Source of the DNA: Chelydra serpentina | Taxonomy: Eukaryota; Chordata; Testudines; Chelydridae | Assembly (NCBI GenBank): GCA_037349315.1 | Contig: JBAIAC010000024.1 | Location: 33,963,501 to 34,027,500 of the forward strand | Direction: 5' to 3' | DNA length: 64,000 nt | Part shown: piece after piece, positions 44,971 to 57,211 of the stretch | Layout of the letters: each line of letters begins with the position of its first letter | How positions within the stretch are numbered: the stretch's first letter is position 1 | Notes under the pieces: model-generated | The model's database searches: none | The model's input: the letters and a program-made list of their open reading frames with translations, nothing else | What the model was told of the DNA's origin: nothing | Program-made: the position numbers and the translations under genes

Positions 44971-45075
44971 GGCTGAGCTTTTCAAAAGAGCCTAAGGGAG
45001 TTAGCTGCCCCACTCCCATTGAAATGTAATGGGATTTGAGCACTTAACTCCCTTAGTCTCTTTGACAAATCCCAA
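44971..45075. repeat. Short palindromic MITE
   Basis: The arms 'gcctaagggagttagct' and 'gcacttaactcccttag' are inverted around the central 'cccattgaaatgtaatggg' (about 45014-45032). The whole unit folds into one hairpin. Its clean target duplication could not be established. Confidence 0.7.
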
Positions 45076-45862
45076 CCATGGTATATAATTTTGTTTATTA
45101 TATTGTCATTTGTTTGCCTAGGCCCTAGGGAAATTATCTCCTGCAGAGCTGGCTTCCACAGCCTAATACGAGACTGGAAGTAGTACTGCCACCAAGACAA
45201 TAAGGCTGGAGACTCCATCCCACCAAGACAGTTGGTGCATGGTAGTGTTGCCAAGATTCTGGGTAAGGACTGGAATTATGTCAACTCCTGGCAGAGGGGG
45301 CAAGGCGGTCAGAAAGATGTCTTGTGCCCTTCTGTTCTACTCTTGCATCTTCAAGTGAGGCATCATTTAGCTCTTTATATGCCTCACACTTAGGAATGTT
45401 TCCAAGATAGTCTGTTCTGCATGTGTTTAAAGGGCCATTCCTGCTCTCACTGGGAGTTTTGCTTTCTGTACATTCTGGATTTGCACAGTGTGTTCAGCAA
45501 GAGTTTGATTTGAATCCTAGCTATAGACTGGTAGAGCAACACATACGGTATCTCAAAATCCTCCTGGTATATCTGAGCCACACACACAATAATGGACTAT
45601 TTGTGATTGTTTCTCAGGTTAGAGGTAAATAATGGAGACTAAAGGAAATTTCTCTTTTAGGGCTAACACCTGTAGAATGAACATTACAGCAGCAGTTTAT
45701 AATTCTGCCAGTCCCTAAATCACAAATCCAAATTTTCAGTTCTTAATATCTAATCTGGATGTAGGGGGCCTATCTTTAGGCATCTACTTTTGAAAATGTT
45801 GGCCTAAATTTGCAGAAAAAAAGTAAGGGTGCTACTGTAAAGATTTTAGGTTGCATCTTTCT
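45076..45862. other. Anonymous sequence, no feature recognised
   Basis: Frames 44982-45254 and 45423-45632 show no domain signature. Confidence 0.4.
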
Positions 45863-46163
45863 GGCTACATCTACGCTATGAGCTAGGGGTGTGATTCCCA
45901 GCTCGAACAGACATACACAACTAGCATGCTGATAATAGCAATAGCGCTGTGGTAGAACGGGCAGCGGTGAGTGGTGGCACAGGCTAGCTACCCTAAGTAC
46001 AAACCTGTCCAGACCCCGGAGTGTGTATGCAGCATAGCTAGTCCATGCCATTGCTTGCTACTGCCCATGCTACCACAGCCACACTACTATGTTTAGCAAG
46101 CTAGTGCGAGGATGTCTACTCAAGTTGGGAATCATACCCTCGTCTCCAAGTGTAGACATAACC
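45863..46163. mobile_element. MITE with about 40-bp terminal inverted repeats
   Basis: The left end GGCTACATCTACGCTATGAG pairs with the reverse-complemented right end GGTTATGTCTACACTTGGAG. The similarity continues through 'gtgtgattcccagct' and 'gtatgattcccaact'. A possible 3-bp duplication tct (45860-45862, 46164-46166) would suit a PIF/Harbinger-like element, though TWA is the more usual target. Non-coding. Confidence 0.75.
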
Positions 46164-46166
46164 TCT

Positions 46167-46571
46167 CACACTTTCATCCCAAAGCACCTTTGTAGACATG
46201 GGGAGCAGTACTAGGTTGCCATTCCTTCCTGATCATGGCTTGTTTCTCCATTAAGTGGAGCCTGGTCATATCCCTGTGTACTATGTCCCTGCATGTAGTC
46301 ACTGGTTGGCCTCTAGGTAGGACTAACCTTGGTTGTGTTTGCACTATTTTCTTTGGCATCCTATCATCTGTTTGGCTTCAGCAGTGGCCTCACCATAGTA
46401 TTCTTTTTGACCATAGCCAGTCCCACACTGTGATTTCACATCCTCCTCTCCTAACTTCTTCATTTGTCTTAAATCATTCCACTGCCTTCTTTCAAATGGA
46501 TGCATATACTAAGTAGGCAAAACGAGGATGCATATATTAGGTAACAACTTACCCTCATGTACAAACACAAG
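46167..46571. other. Anonymous sequence, no feature recognised
   Basis: Overlapping frames on both strands (46174-46516) carry no domain. Confidence 0.4.
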
Positions 46572-46579
46572 ATTATAGT

Positions 46580-46765
46580 CAGAAGTGGCCCTAGCCATTT
46601 TGCCAGCCAGGGAAGAAAGTATTTTGATTGCCCTGATCCCCTCCCCACAAGTGATCAAGCTTAAAAAAAAAAAAGCCCAGCAGCTCAATGTTGTGGTGTG
46701 CCCCCCTCCCAGAAATTGCCGTCCATGGTATGTGCCCTGCTCATCCATCTCTAGAACAGGCTCTG
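46580..46765. mobile_element. Old hAT MITE with perfect 8-bp target duplication
   Basis: It is flanked by an exact attatagt (46572-46579 and 46766-46773). The ends, CAGAAGTGGCCCTAGCC and reverse-complemented CAGAGCCTGTTCTAGAG, are diverged forms of the CAGGGCCGG type seen at 13706 and 23069. An A12 tract lies in the interior near 46662. Non-coding. Confidence 0.8.
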
Positions 46766-46773
46766 ATTATAGT

Positions 46774-47611
46774 AATCAAAGACATTTTTATATTGACTAT
46801 AAAACTATCAAAATTATACAAATTTAGAAGTATAAGAACTTAAAATAAGCACCCAGAGGAACTCTTATCATTACAAAATAAGAAAGCACCACTCCATAAT
46901 GAAATAACTTTTAAAATACATTTTTACTATGAAGACTGACTCTTTAGAACTGTGAGTTCTCTACTTTTTATCTCCCAATGATTTCCAGATCAAATGTGCT
47001 GTTTACATGTAAAAAGATACTTTTGTAACTGGCAGCCCATCAAAATCAACTTGGATTCTGAGACTCAAACTCAGTTCTTTGCTTCTTGCACATCATCTTG
47101 AGTAAGAATGTTCAGATCAAATTATCAGGTCATTAGCAGATCGGGTCAGGTACCTGTGCGATCCCCATTAACTTCAGTAGATTTTCACAGGTGTAACTCA
47201 TTGGACCCTGGTAAGCAATTATGCTGATGATGCACAAGAAAGAATAAAACTCAGGTTCACTGGCCCATAGTTGTGTTGGCTCTATTTACTGTACAGGAGA
47301 AAAGAATAGTAAAAACTGAGCAGTTGCTGAATACACACAGGGAGTCGTTCTGTGAAGTAAGAAAGTGCCATTTTTACTTTGTCACTTTTCATCTCTCCTT
47401 TTATATGGATTCTTCCTTCCTGTCTTCATTCCATTTGCACTGGCGGTGTTCTGTGCCAAGGGAATGCTTCGAAAAAACTTCACAACACTTGTTCAAAAGA
47501 AGGCGTGCATCACTTGCATAACAATGAGGGCACCCAAGATGAATGCTTCAAAGAGTTTTGCTGGTGGAGATTGGACTGAACAAGTACTGTGTAGACTGAA
47601 GAGGAAGCCCT
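46774..47611. other. Anonymous sequence, no feature recognised
   Basis: Three overlapping frames at 47273-47661 have no recognisable domain and run into the MITE at 47616. Confidence 0.4.
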
Positions 47612-47615
47612 TTAA

Positions 47616-47904
47616 GGGTATGTCTACAGTGCAAAAAAACCCAACAATCCAACATCTGTGACAGTGAGTCTCAGAGCCTGGGTCAACTGAGTTGGGCTTG
47701 TGGGGCTCATGCTATGAGGCTAAAAATAGCAGTGTAGACATTCCTGCTCTGGCTGGAGCTTGGGCTCTGAAACCTGGCCGGGGCTGGGTCTCCAAGCCCA
47801 AGGGGGAACATCTATGCTGCTATTTTTAGCCCTGCAGTGCAAGCAGGAGTCAGTTGAACTGGGCTCTGAGACTTCTTACCACATTTTGTGTTTTTGCTGA
47901 GTCC
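47616..47904. mobile_element. MITE of the GGGTATGTCTACA type
   Basis: The left end GGGTATGTCTACAGTGCAAA is a well-known foldback-MITE start. It is flanked by ttaa on both sides (47612-47615 and 47905-47908). Inside, 'ggctaaaaatagcagtgtag' is repeated inverted as 'gctgctatttttagcc', and 'gagcttgggctctg' faces 'gggctgggtctcc'. The right terminus is degenerate (reverse complement GGACTCAGCAAAAACAC), probably through a deletion. TTA versus TTAA duplication cannot be separated. Confidence 0.65.
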
Positions 47905-47908
47905 TTAA

Positions 47909-50900
47909 GAGGCATCTCTAGCATCTGTGTAATGCCACTTTTTCAGTTCACTGGTTTGTAGTTTCTTACTCTGACATGTAGACATTAACGTTGAGATTTT
48001 TTGACTATCCTTCAATTAATCCTATTTTTCCCCTATTTAAATTGAAATCTGGGTCTGGAAAATCTTAAATGTTACTGAGGATTTTCATAGATTCCTGATA
48101 AGTACAATTAAGTCAACTGCAGGATTTGCAAGTATCATGTTATGTTATTACTGATATTTGTAAGAATTGGCTCTGTAAAATTTACGTGGGACTTCCTTAT
48201 TGTGTTTTGTGAAGCTGTAGTTAATAGGCTATTCCGTCTGTCAGTCTGAACTCCATTATAAACTAGTTCTGCTCATTAATTTCTGAGGCATATTTACTGC
48301 CATAGAGAAGTGGGCTGATATTTTCAGACTTTTCTTCTCTGGCACTCTTCTAAGTGCCAGTTTGTTTTGCAGATTCTGCTTTTTATAAGAATAATAGAAG
48401 AATCATTGTGAACAGATGAGCCACTTTAGCCACTGTATGTTTATAAATGTAATTCATTTAATCCCCGAGGATCCCAGAGTACTTCACCAACTGTCTGCCA
48501 AATTCTATGCAGAGCCCAAGCACTAATGTGCATCCCAATTGGGCTGCATAGAACTTGAGAGGAGTTCTCAGGCCACCAATCTGCCCCTGACAACCAAATA
48601 TGGTAGCTGCAGCACTGGGAAGCTGACAGCAGGAGATGGAGTGTCTCAGAGGAGAGGTGTCCTCCTTCGCTGAGTGACAGCGGGCAAGAAATTGACTGGA
48701 GCAAGTTGCCTGAAGACCTTAGTGACCTCTCAGAAAAGGAACCCTCCACTTCCTTTCTGCCTGACCACCAGTCTGTATTATATGGAACTGGCATAAGTAA
48801 AAGTAAGGAGCTAATGTACCGCCTACCCCTGTGTACCTGGTCCCAATTCATACATCTGTTCATCCAGCACTCAAGTGTAGCTATCTCTGGGGCAGAACAT
48901 GTTGGCTATTTCACAGTGTATAGCAATACTATTCCTCAGCGAGGCCAGGAAGTAGAACACTAAGATGCCTTTAAGCATTTTAGAGACAAGGGGTCATTGC
49001 TTTTGATTTTTGCAGCAGAATTGTGAATAATTTTCCTAGAGCATTCCTAAGAACTACTTTTGTTTTAAAGACTAACATTTCTTTAGGTTCTCACAGCTCA
49101 ACAGGCCCCACCCAGTTCTTTCCCTGCAAGCTTGTTTTTTGATTGGATAGATCCAATGGCTTTCAGCCTACATCCATATTAAACAATAGGTCTGTTAGAC
49201 TTGGGCCCAGAGTTCATTGATTAGAGGGGCCACTATTCAAGGAGAGGCTGTAGAAATTCATGAGAATGGGACTGTAGTAGTGAGGGAAAGCAGATGGCCA
49301 GCCAGGATATGTTTAGCAATTGCAAATATGCTGATCAGCCTATGGGAGGAGCTGTACCTGAGCAACACTTTGCATAGGGGAAGAGTGGCATGCCAGCTGG
49401 GAGCTGCAGAGATGGTCAAGGAGAACTAATCTGGTGACATTATGTTGTTTCAACACAGTGAGCAATCCGACTGCTGCATGATTTCCATTGAACCACTTTA
49501 GTGATGTGACTGAACTAAAGGAGGTAAGATACTGAGGGTGGGGACATACACTAAAGATCTGTTGGCAGGTCTGCTCTGCTCATCAGTGTCTTCAAGCAGT
49601 AGACAATTGGCCATTACCTTCCATCCCAGGTCTACCCAGAGTATTTTGGAGGCACACTGTCTGCTTCTATTCGCCTGGCCTTTGAGCTACAGCAGAAGTG
49701 GGAAATGCTTCTCTGGTCCAGCAGCTTTAACCTCCTCTTAGCCCTTTTCTTACTGTGGTGCTGACATGCTTCAGAGTGCCCCACATGCTACTAGGGAAGC
49801 TCCCAAAAAAGAAACCACCACAGCGATTACTGTGTTTTGTTACGGGGGGGAATAAAACAAAGAACAGGTTGAGACTCTCCCATTCCTCCAACTAACCTTT
49901 TCCTTTGTAGGAAGTTTCTTTAGTAACTTCCGCGGGCTTATGGATTCAGCAGCAAGAAAAGGCCGAATTTCAGGGGTCAAAAGCAAGTCACTTACTATGT
50001 TTTCCCCTTTACACACCAGACAAATTTGTTTTTTGAATAGATCAACTCATTGTGAGCACTCAGACAGAGTCTTCTCGTATTTAAGAATCCCAGAACGTTG
50101 TGTAACATGCATGCTCAATAAAGCCACAGAACTTCTCTTGAAGGTTAGTGTTAGTAAGCTGCAGTTACTGTCCTCCTAAAGCCCCTTTACCTTGCACCTG
50201 AAAATACTTCCCCCGTGTTTCTCTAAAAGTAACTTGTCAATTACGATACTTTCTAGTATGAATCCTAAAATACTATTAATAAAACTGGGATCTAATTATC
50301 CCATTTGTTTTATCCAGAAGATCCTCAACTACTATAATTAGAAAAGTTAAATTCCATCAAAGGAGAACAAAAAAATATTGAAGTCAGTAACATGTTGCTA
50401 TTGCCAAGTAAATCAAGCTGGCTGGTTGTAATCCGTATCTACTGTAGTGTGTGTTTACTAAAGGTTTCCTTCACTTGTTATTCTCCTCCCTGTACTCCCT
50501 ACCCCCAAATTCTCTCTTTGAAATAAAACCAGGACTTCCTGATTTTGGTCCATATCAAATGAAAATTCCATTTGATTGTGCTTTTCATTAATTAAGGGTT
50601 CAATCCAGGAAAGAGCCACCGAGAAAACAAATCCACGTTATGTAAATGTATTCTGACAATGTATTCTTTTGTTCAGTTTACGTAAATTGGAAATCCATTT
50701 GCCCCTCTGGAAACTAACATGGTGTCTTTAATAAAAAGATTCAAAAAGTTACAAAGAAGAATTGGAATTTGCTTGGAATAAGTGTGAATTTGTGTTATCC
50801 TTAGTTGGTGCAGTTTCTGTTTAATAGCTTTAATAAGTAACTGTTCTTAAAAGAAATTCATAGCAGTGGTTTAGTATTTTCCTAACTTTTTTCTTGTTTT

Positions 50901-51125
50901 TTTCTTATTTCTTCCCCCACTCAGACTAAGTTCCCTCCAAAGCTATAAACAATATTGTTGATTAGCTTTTAAAAGATGCTTATGCGTCCAATCTTATTGC
51001 TTTCATATTTATAGACTGTGTGCTATAGCTTAAGGAATACTAGCGTCAGCTCCTGAATTGTGGCCAACTATATTGCACAGGGGTGGGATACCAAAATTGG
51101 CTTAGCTAGATAAAGATACATTATT
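47909..51125. other. Anonymous sequence, no gene supported
   Basis: The longest frame (48441-48863, minus strand, 140 codons) is opposite a plus-strand frame and shows no domain, signal peptide or repeat pattern. I treat it as chance. No repeat ends were recognised over 3.2 kb, so this is the largest unexplained stretch in the second half of the window. Confidence 0.35.
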
Positions 51126-51129
51126 ATAT

Positions 51130-51250
51130 TATTATGGTATCCAAAGGTCTCAAGTAGGAGGAGAGCTCCAATGTACTAGACATTGTACAAACATAGCTAT
51201 AGACAGTCCCTGCCCCACAGATCTTACAATTTAAAAGATACAAACAGAAG
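51130..51250 (-). mobile_element. MIR/L2-like tail repeat, antisense
   Basis: 'ctagacattgtacaaacat', 'agacagtccctgccccac' and 'agatcttacaattta' are the antisense of the unit found at 18175-18305. A TTATTATATTATTA run at the left edge matches its terminal ataat repeats. Confidence 0.7.
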
Positions 51251-51737
51251 AAGAGTTGCAGACAGGGATATAGCATGCGAGCAAATAAATATGGTTATGA
51301 ATTGGCACCGTTTTGTTACTTACTTTTTTTCATTAGGATGGAAGGAGAGTGAGAGAATGGCATAGCAGGAGTGGGGGAATTAGTAAGAATAAGGAAATAG
51401 GAACAGGCAAGGAAAAGAAGGAGAAAGACAGTCACATTTTGTCACCTGTCTAGCCATGATCAGCAGGCTGGATTTTACCCGTTTTAAGGAAGAATTTGAA
51501 GGAAAATAAAGGTGATGGCTACATGGATTTTGCTGTGTAACATAACAGAAAGTGCAAAAGTGTTGGAAAGTTGAGGTATTTTCAGTATTATCTAAATTTC
51601 CCTATCGGGAATACATAGAAATGTGCTGAGAAAGTTAGGTCGTTGTTTATGATATAGAATCATAGAATATTAGGGTTGGAAGAGACCTCAGGAGGTCATC
51701 TAGTCCAATCCACCGCTCAAAGCAGGACCAACACCAA

Positions 51738-52600
51738 CTAAATCATCCAAGCCAGGGCTTTGTCAAACCGGGCCTTAAAAACCTCTAAGGATGGAGATTC
51801 CACTATCTCCCTAGGTAACCCATTCCAGTGTTTCACCACCCTCCTAGTGAAATAGTGTTTCCTAATATCCAACCTAGACCTCCTCCACTGCAACTTGAGA
51901 CCATTGCTTCTTGTTCTGTCATCTGCCATTACTGAGAACAGCCTAGCTCCATCCTCTTTGGAACCTCCCTTCAGGTAATTGAAGGCTGCTATCAAATCCC
52001 CGCCCCCCTCTTCTCTTCTGTAGACTAAATAACCCAGTTCCCTTAGCCTCTCCTCATAAGTCATGTGCTCCAGCCCCCTAATCATTTTTGTTGCCTTCCA
52101 CTGGACTCTCTCTAATTTGTCCACATCCCTTCTGTAGTGGAGGGACCAAACCTGCACAAGATACTCCAAATGAGGCCTCACCAGTGCCGAATAGAGGGGA
52201 ATGATCACGTCCCTCGATCTGCTGGAAATGCCCCTACTTATACAACCCAAAATGCCATTAGCCTTCTTGGCAACAAAGGCACACTGTTGACTCATATTCA
52301 GCTTTTCGTCCACTGTAACCCCTAGGGCCTTTTCTACAGAACTGTTGCCCAGCCATTCGGTCCCTAGTCTGTAGCAGTGCATGGGATTCTTCCTTCCTAA
52401 GTGCAGAACTCTGCACTTGTCCTTGTTGAACCTCATCAGATTACTTTTGGCCCAATCCTCCAATTTTCTATGTCACCCTGGACCCTATCCCTACCCTCCT
52501 GTGTATCTACCTCTCCCCCCATCTTAGTGTCATCTGCAAACTTGCTGAGGGTGCAATCCATCCCATCATCCAGAATCTGGATTCCAGATCATTAATGAAG
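51738..52600 (-). pseudogene. CR1 ORF2: reverse-transcriptase end and C-terminal domain
   Basis: A 241-codon frame (51738-52463) begins just after the catalytic box and reads LMRFNKDKCRVLHLGRKNPM, NMSQQCAFVAKKANGILGCI, IIPLYSALVRPHLEYLVQVW and KATKMIRGLEHMTYEERLRE. It ends RVVKHWNGLPREIVESPSLE before its stop. Immediately upstream, in another frame, LSKFADDTKMGG supplies the F-A-D-D box at 52529-52540. A frameshift around 52465-52475 divides them. The R-L-W-N-x-L-P region at the C-terminus is intact. The stop closing the frame is at the family's usual C-terminal position. Confidence 0.93.
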
Positions 52601-52641
52601 ATGTTGAACAAAACCGGCCCCAGCACCAACCCCTGGGGCAC

Positions 52642-52848
52642 TCAGCTTGATACTGGCTGCCAACTAGACATCGAGCCTTTGGTCACTACCCATTGAGCCC
52701 GACAATCTAGCCAGCTTTCTATCCACCTTATAGTCCATTCATCCAATCCATACTTTTTTAATTTGCTGGCAAGAATACTGTGGGAGACCGTATCAAAAGC
52801 TTTGCTAAAGTCAAGATATATCACATCCACCGCATTCACCATATCCAC
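52642..52848 (-). pseudogene. CR1 ORF2: reverse-transcriptase palm fragment
   Basis: The frame reads MDMVNAVDVIYLDFSKAFDT, then VSHSILASKLKKYGLDEWTI and RWIESWLDCRAQWVV. It includes the Y-L-D-F-S-K-A-F-D strand with the first catalytic Asp, intact, and the thumb-side G-L-D-x-W-T-I-x-W-I block. The GVPQGS motif expected after it is damaged near 52640. The upstream FVKGKSC-type block lies in yet another frame. Confidence 0.9.
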
Positions 52849-53063
52849 AGAGCCAGTATCTCATCATAGAAGGCAATCAGGTTGGTCAGGCATGACTTGC
52901 CTTGATGAATCCATGTTGACTGTTCCTGATCACTTTCCTCGCCTCCAAGTACTTCAAAATGGATTCCTTGAGGACCTGCTTCATGATTTTGCCAGGGACT
53001 GAAGTGGGCTGACTGGTCTGTAGTTCTCCGGGTTATCTTTTTCCCCTTTTTAAAATATGGGCA

Positions 53064-53390
53064 CTATATTTGGCTTTGTCCAATCATCCAGGATCTCCCC
53101 TGATCACCACGAATTTCAAAGATAATGGCCAATGGCTCTGCAATCACATCAGCCAACTCCCTTAGCACCCTTGGATGCATTAGATCTGGACCCATGGACT
53201 TGTGCATGTCCAGCTTTTCTAAATAGTCCTTAACCTGTTCTTGCACCACTGAGGGCTGCTCACCTACTCCCCATGCTGTGTTGTCCAGTGCAGCAGTCTG
53301 GGAGCTGCCCTTGTCTGTGAAGACCGAGGCAAAAAAAGCATTGAGTACTTCAGCTTTTTCCACATCATCTGTCACTAAGTTGCCTCCCAC
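53064..53390 (-). pseudogene. CR1 ORF2: linker and start of reverse transcriptase
   Basis: The frame reads [20 protein letters not shown], then [20 protein letters not shown] and [20 protein letters not shown]. These are the conserved L-N-x-F-F-x-S-V-F segment after the endonuclease and the L-D-x-x-K-S-x-G-P-D-x-x-H-P-R-V-L start of the RT. The frame then drifts ([11 protein letters not shown]), where the consensus would continue SWQ-type sequence, so an indel lies near 53105-53120. Confidence 0.9.
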
Positions 53391-53572
53391 ACTTCAGTAA
53401 GGGTCCCACACTTTCCCTGACCTTCTTCTTGTTGCTAACATAGCTGTAGGAACCCTTCTTGTTACCCTTCTCATCTCTTGCTAGCTGCAACTCCAATTGT
53501 GCCTTGGCCTTCCTGATTACACCCGTGCATGCTCTAGCAATATTTTATACTCCTCCCTAGTCATTTGTTCTA

Positions 53573-56500
53573 AGAGAAATGACAAGTTAAGGAAAAGGGG
53601 TGAAGACAATACATGTAAGTAATGCTAACTGAAGTAGAATGTAAAGTGTAAACTGAGCGGAATGAAGCAATGGTGAGGAATGGCACCGAGAAGAAATGGA
53701 AATTTTTTAAAGCTAGATTAATGTATGCTCCAAGGCTCTTTGTGCCATCTGGCAATAAGAGCAATAAAAGGCCAATATGGAAGAATGAAAAGTAATCAAG
53801 AATAAGGACTAGACATATGAAAGAAAAAAGCATCTGTTACAGAGAGTGAATGGAAATTTCATCCATCTATTACTCCAAGATTTAGAAATGACAGACACAA
53901 AGCATACTCTCACTGATATTGTGCTGTACTGTAAATGGACTATGCCACGTGTCTTGAAGTTTCTAGAAAGCATAATTTCTGTGTTTGCATGATAATTCTA
54001 CTTGCTAAATGAAAGAACATTCCTATGCTGTAGCAGTAACCACTGATTGCACTGACATGTTGTATCAGCTCTAGCCTCTCGGCACAATAAGGTCTATCAG
54101 AAGAGACAATACTATCATAGCAACATGAATATGCAAATCATCTCCGAGGCCTAGGACCATAAACAATGGTCTGCAACACCCTGGAAGGGCATATTTAAAA
54201 CATCTGGCATAGTTTTATTTAACTAAATGGAAAAGCTGTGGGACAGTTGTCACATCTTCCAGCACTGGATCATAGACTGTCTGATGGCAGCGTGTACCTC
54301 AACTGTCTCATGACTTCCCAAATGGGCTACAGCTAATGCATCTGCGAAGCAGTACTAACAGCCACTGCGAATGCAGGCATGTGCTTGTATAAAAAAACCA
54401 GATTCTGTTTAGAGCTGGGGTATAGCTAAGGAATTATACTTTTATTTGGCGGTTCATGTTTGAGGCTTAGCTAAAATCCCCAGGTTTGGTCAATGTGGGG
54501 GTGGCACACTGTAGCAAAAAGTGGATTTCTCAAAGCAGAGCACACAAGTTGTTTTAAGTTTAATTCTACTCTGTTTCTGACAGTCTAGTAAATCTTTAGT
54601 TACACTCTCAAGTGGGAATCCTGCTTATGTAATGGCTGTTTGATATGGTGTTCTTTCTTGGCTCTTCTCTATTCTGGGTCAGTGACTTTAATAGCCATTG
54701 TATGCACGGCTGTCATGCAAATAGGGCTGTCTAAGGTCTGCTGATATCTGGTCCATATACCGAGTCTTTGGCCTTCCCGTTGATTGTTCCACCCATGAGC
54801 ATTACAAAACCACTGCTTTCCTTTCTAGCAGGTCATGCAGAGAGAGCATTGTAATAGGACTTCAGCTGTGCTTGACTATAGCAGCACATATGGAGTCTGC
54901 ATCCAGCCAAGGCCCAAACGTGAGACACAATGAGTGACATAGACCTAAAATGAGGGAAATACAAAAAAATTCCCCATTGAGGAGACTTAAAATGCTGTGG
55001 GATTCCTCCTGCTAGTGTAAATAACTCTAACCTCATCTTTATTTAAATAGAGTACAGTGAAAGAAAGAGGTCCCCAAATTTTGTGGGAATGTAGGTAACT
55101 CGGAGTAAAATGAGTGACATCCTCAAAATGAGCTATACTTAAGAGAATGTTTTTAATCTCTTCATATGAAGAGCCCATGGTCTTCATGAACTGACTGAAG
55201 TAATAATTATTAATAATAATTAATAGTAAAATTATGCAGATTTTAACTTTCAGCACTGCTTCAGAAGTTATAACATTAAAATGTTGGGTGTTTACCTGTT
55301 ATTTCAAGGTGCATAGCTGACAGCAATCTTACTAATGCCAGATTCCTGGATAGGAAAGTTACCTCCGGTTTTGGAGTACATAAATAAATAAATGCTAGCA
55401 GACTACAGTGTCCAATCCCAATGGCATATATATCTGACAAGCTGACAAGGAATTATAGATCAAACATATTGTTTGTCTTTTTTCTCCCAAGTAAAATGTG
55501 AAATGCCTGAAATGTATTTATTGTAAGTAAAACAACCTGTCATCCTTAGGTTTGCTGTGGGAGTGTTGTCAGAAAGACAGTTACATAACCTTCTAATACA
55601 AAGTACTTGTACTGATTGCCAATACAAGACCTACAATCCTTGCCCTTTTCCCTAAAACAGTGCAAAATGGGAAAGCTCTTACATAATTCTCTCCACTGAC
55701 GGAGTACGAGTAGTCTAGGGTCTTAAAATTCTCTCTCTCCTGCAAGAGATCCCTGTGTGAATAAAACTGTATATCTGTTTAAAAAGAAATCCAAAAGGAC
55801 ACACTCTCGCTGCAAGAGGAGAAGAATAGCATATCTCCAAGCCCGTATACTTCTGTTTTTGCTAATTGCCCAGAAAACAATTGGCTAGTCGCCAACACGA
55901 TCTGTAAAGATCCATCACATCCTACTTACAGCCATACAGTTTATTGACAAATTGCAAAGTCTTGTTTTATACGTAGTGTTTCCCAGCAGGATTATATTCA
56001 AGCCTTCTGTCTCAAAACGGGAGCAAAAGACATTTGTGGTTTTGTTTTGCTAAAATGAGCATGTTGCTCTAATCACACCAGGCCTATTTTTAGAATGTTT
56101 GAGCCTGAAATCTTTAAGTTGTCAGCTGGCACTGTGCAGATAGACAGTGCTAAGAAAGCAACAGTCACTGCTTATTTAAGCAACAGTAGCGGCATAGGAT
56201 GTAACAGCAGACAATTTAGCAGGAGAACAGCTGGCTAATAGAAGCAATTCTCTTCTGATGCAATTGCAAGACTAAAGAAATGTTTTCTGCCAAACTACTG
56301 GCTTTCTATGCTGTATTAGATAACGTGCAGCAAGTCTCACTGAAGTTAGTGCATTTACTTCTCGCAGTTCCTATGGCCTTGTGAACTTTGTGAATTTCTC
56401 CTCATCTCTCACTCTCATTTTGATGATGTCTCCTTAAGGCTTCAGTTTTTATTTAATAATAAAATCACAGAAATGCTTGCTTTCATTTTCAGGATATCTG

Positions 56501-56845
56501 TTTACCTGCGTCACTTCTAAGGTGCCTGGCATCTGGGTACCTCAGTGGAAACACAGTTATGTTAAAAGTAGCCAACAATACACTAGGTGTTCCTCTTCCT
56601 TCTCATTCTCTGTCTCTCTCCATAATTGTTATTTGGGGAGGCTTTATCAAAGAACAAGGTTGTATATTTAGAGCTGAACACTGCCAGGTTAGGGCTCAAT
56701 CTGAATCTCCTTTTACAAAAAGAGTTCCACTGAGAGCTCTCTGACCCCGGACTCAAAAGTTTTAACTTGGATCTCCTCTACTGCCTCATCTATCTCAGTG
56801 GATCATAGATGGTGAAGGCAGTTGGAGATAACCAGCTTCCTGCCA
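53573..56845. other. AT-rich sequence, no gene recognised
   Basis: More than 3 kb without transposon proteins, repeat ends or convincing exons. Frames at 53570-53833, 54833-55256 and 56477-56744 lack domains. Confidence 0.4.
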
Positions 56846-56849
56846 TTTG

Positions 56850-57203
56850 AGAGCAGTAGTGTAGTTTAAGACCAGTTCTTTGAATTCAGTCCTGTTAGAG
56901 TCATTAGAGTTTGCAGAACTTGGGTGTGATTATTTTGTTGACTTGGTTGCTTAGGAGGCAGGCTGCTAGGTGCTGCCCTGGTGTAGCTAGTAAGAAGTGA
57001 CTTTGTGCAACAAGTATTTTGCAGTTGTCCAGCTCCATTCAGGAGATGATGAAAGCATGGAGCGATTAAAAATTTCTTATTTGAGAGTACCCATGGGCAA
57101 CCCTAAATCATATCTGCACAAACCATGGCAGATTCGGATACTTGCTGCACAAATGAAAAATTAAAGACTCTCTATTGTGCGATTGTGGTCATCCAGAACA
57201 GAC
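56850..57203 (-). mobile_element. Possible L2/L3-type LINE 3' portion, antisense
   Basis: 'attttgcagttgtccagctc' followed by 'gatgatgaaagcatggag' resembles the antisense block 'attgcagtagtccag...gatgacaaagcatgga' of L2/L3 LINEs. It lies left of the hAT element, and an antisense reverse-transcriptase region of this type lies to the right (58905-59830), so both may be one LINE split by the hAT. The similarity is short. Confidence 0.35.
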
Positions 57204-57211
57204 TATGAAAC

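Larger units (their letters stand above)
51656..53572 (-). mobile_element. CR1 LINE, longest copy in the window (about 1.9 kb)
   Basis: The antisense 3' end starts 'atagaatcatagaatattag' and 'ggttggaagagacctcagga'. The copy extends through the 3' UTR and ORF2 from its C-terminus up to the linker between endonuclease and reverse transcriptase, and is truncated near 53572. ORF2 is split into at least three frames. This is the best-preserved LINE here, yet it lacks the endonuclease and is inactive. Confidence 0.95.

Noticed and set aside
48441..48863. 140-codon minus-strand frame, the longest outside transposons and GC-rich MITEs
   Set aside because: No domain, signal peptide, repeats or similarity to a known family is visible, and it is opposed by another frame. 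I treat it as chance pending conservation data.
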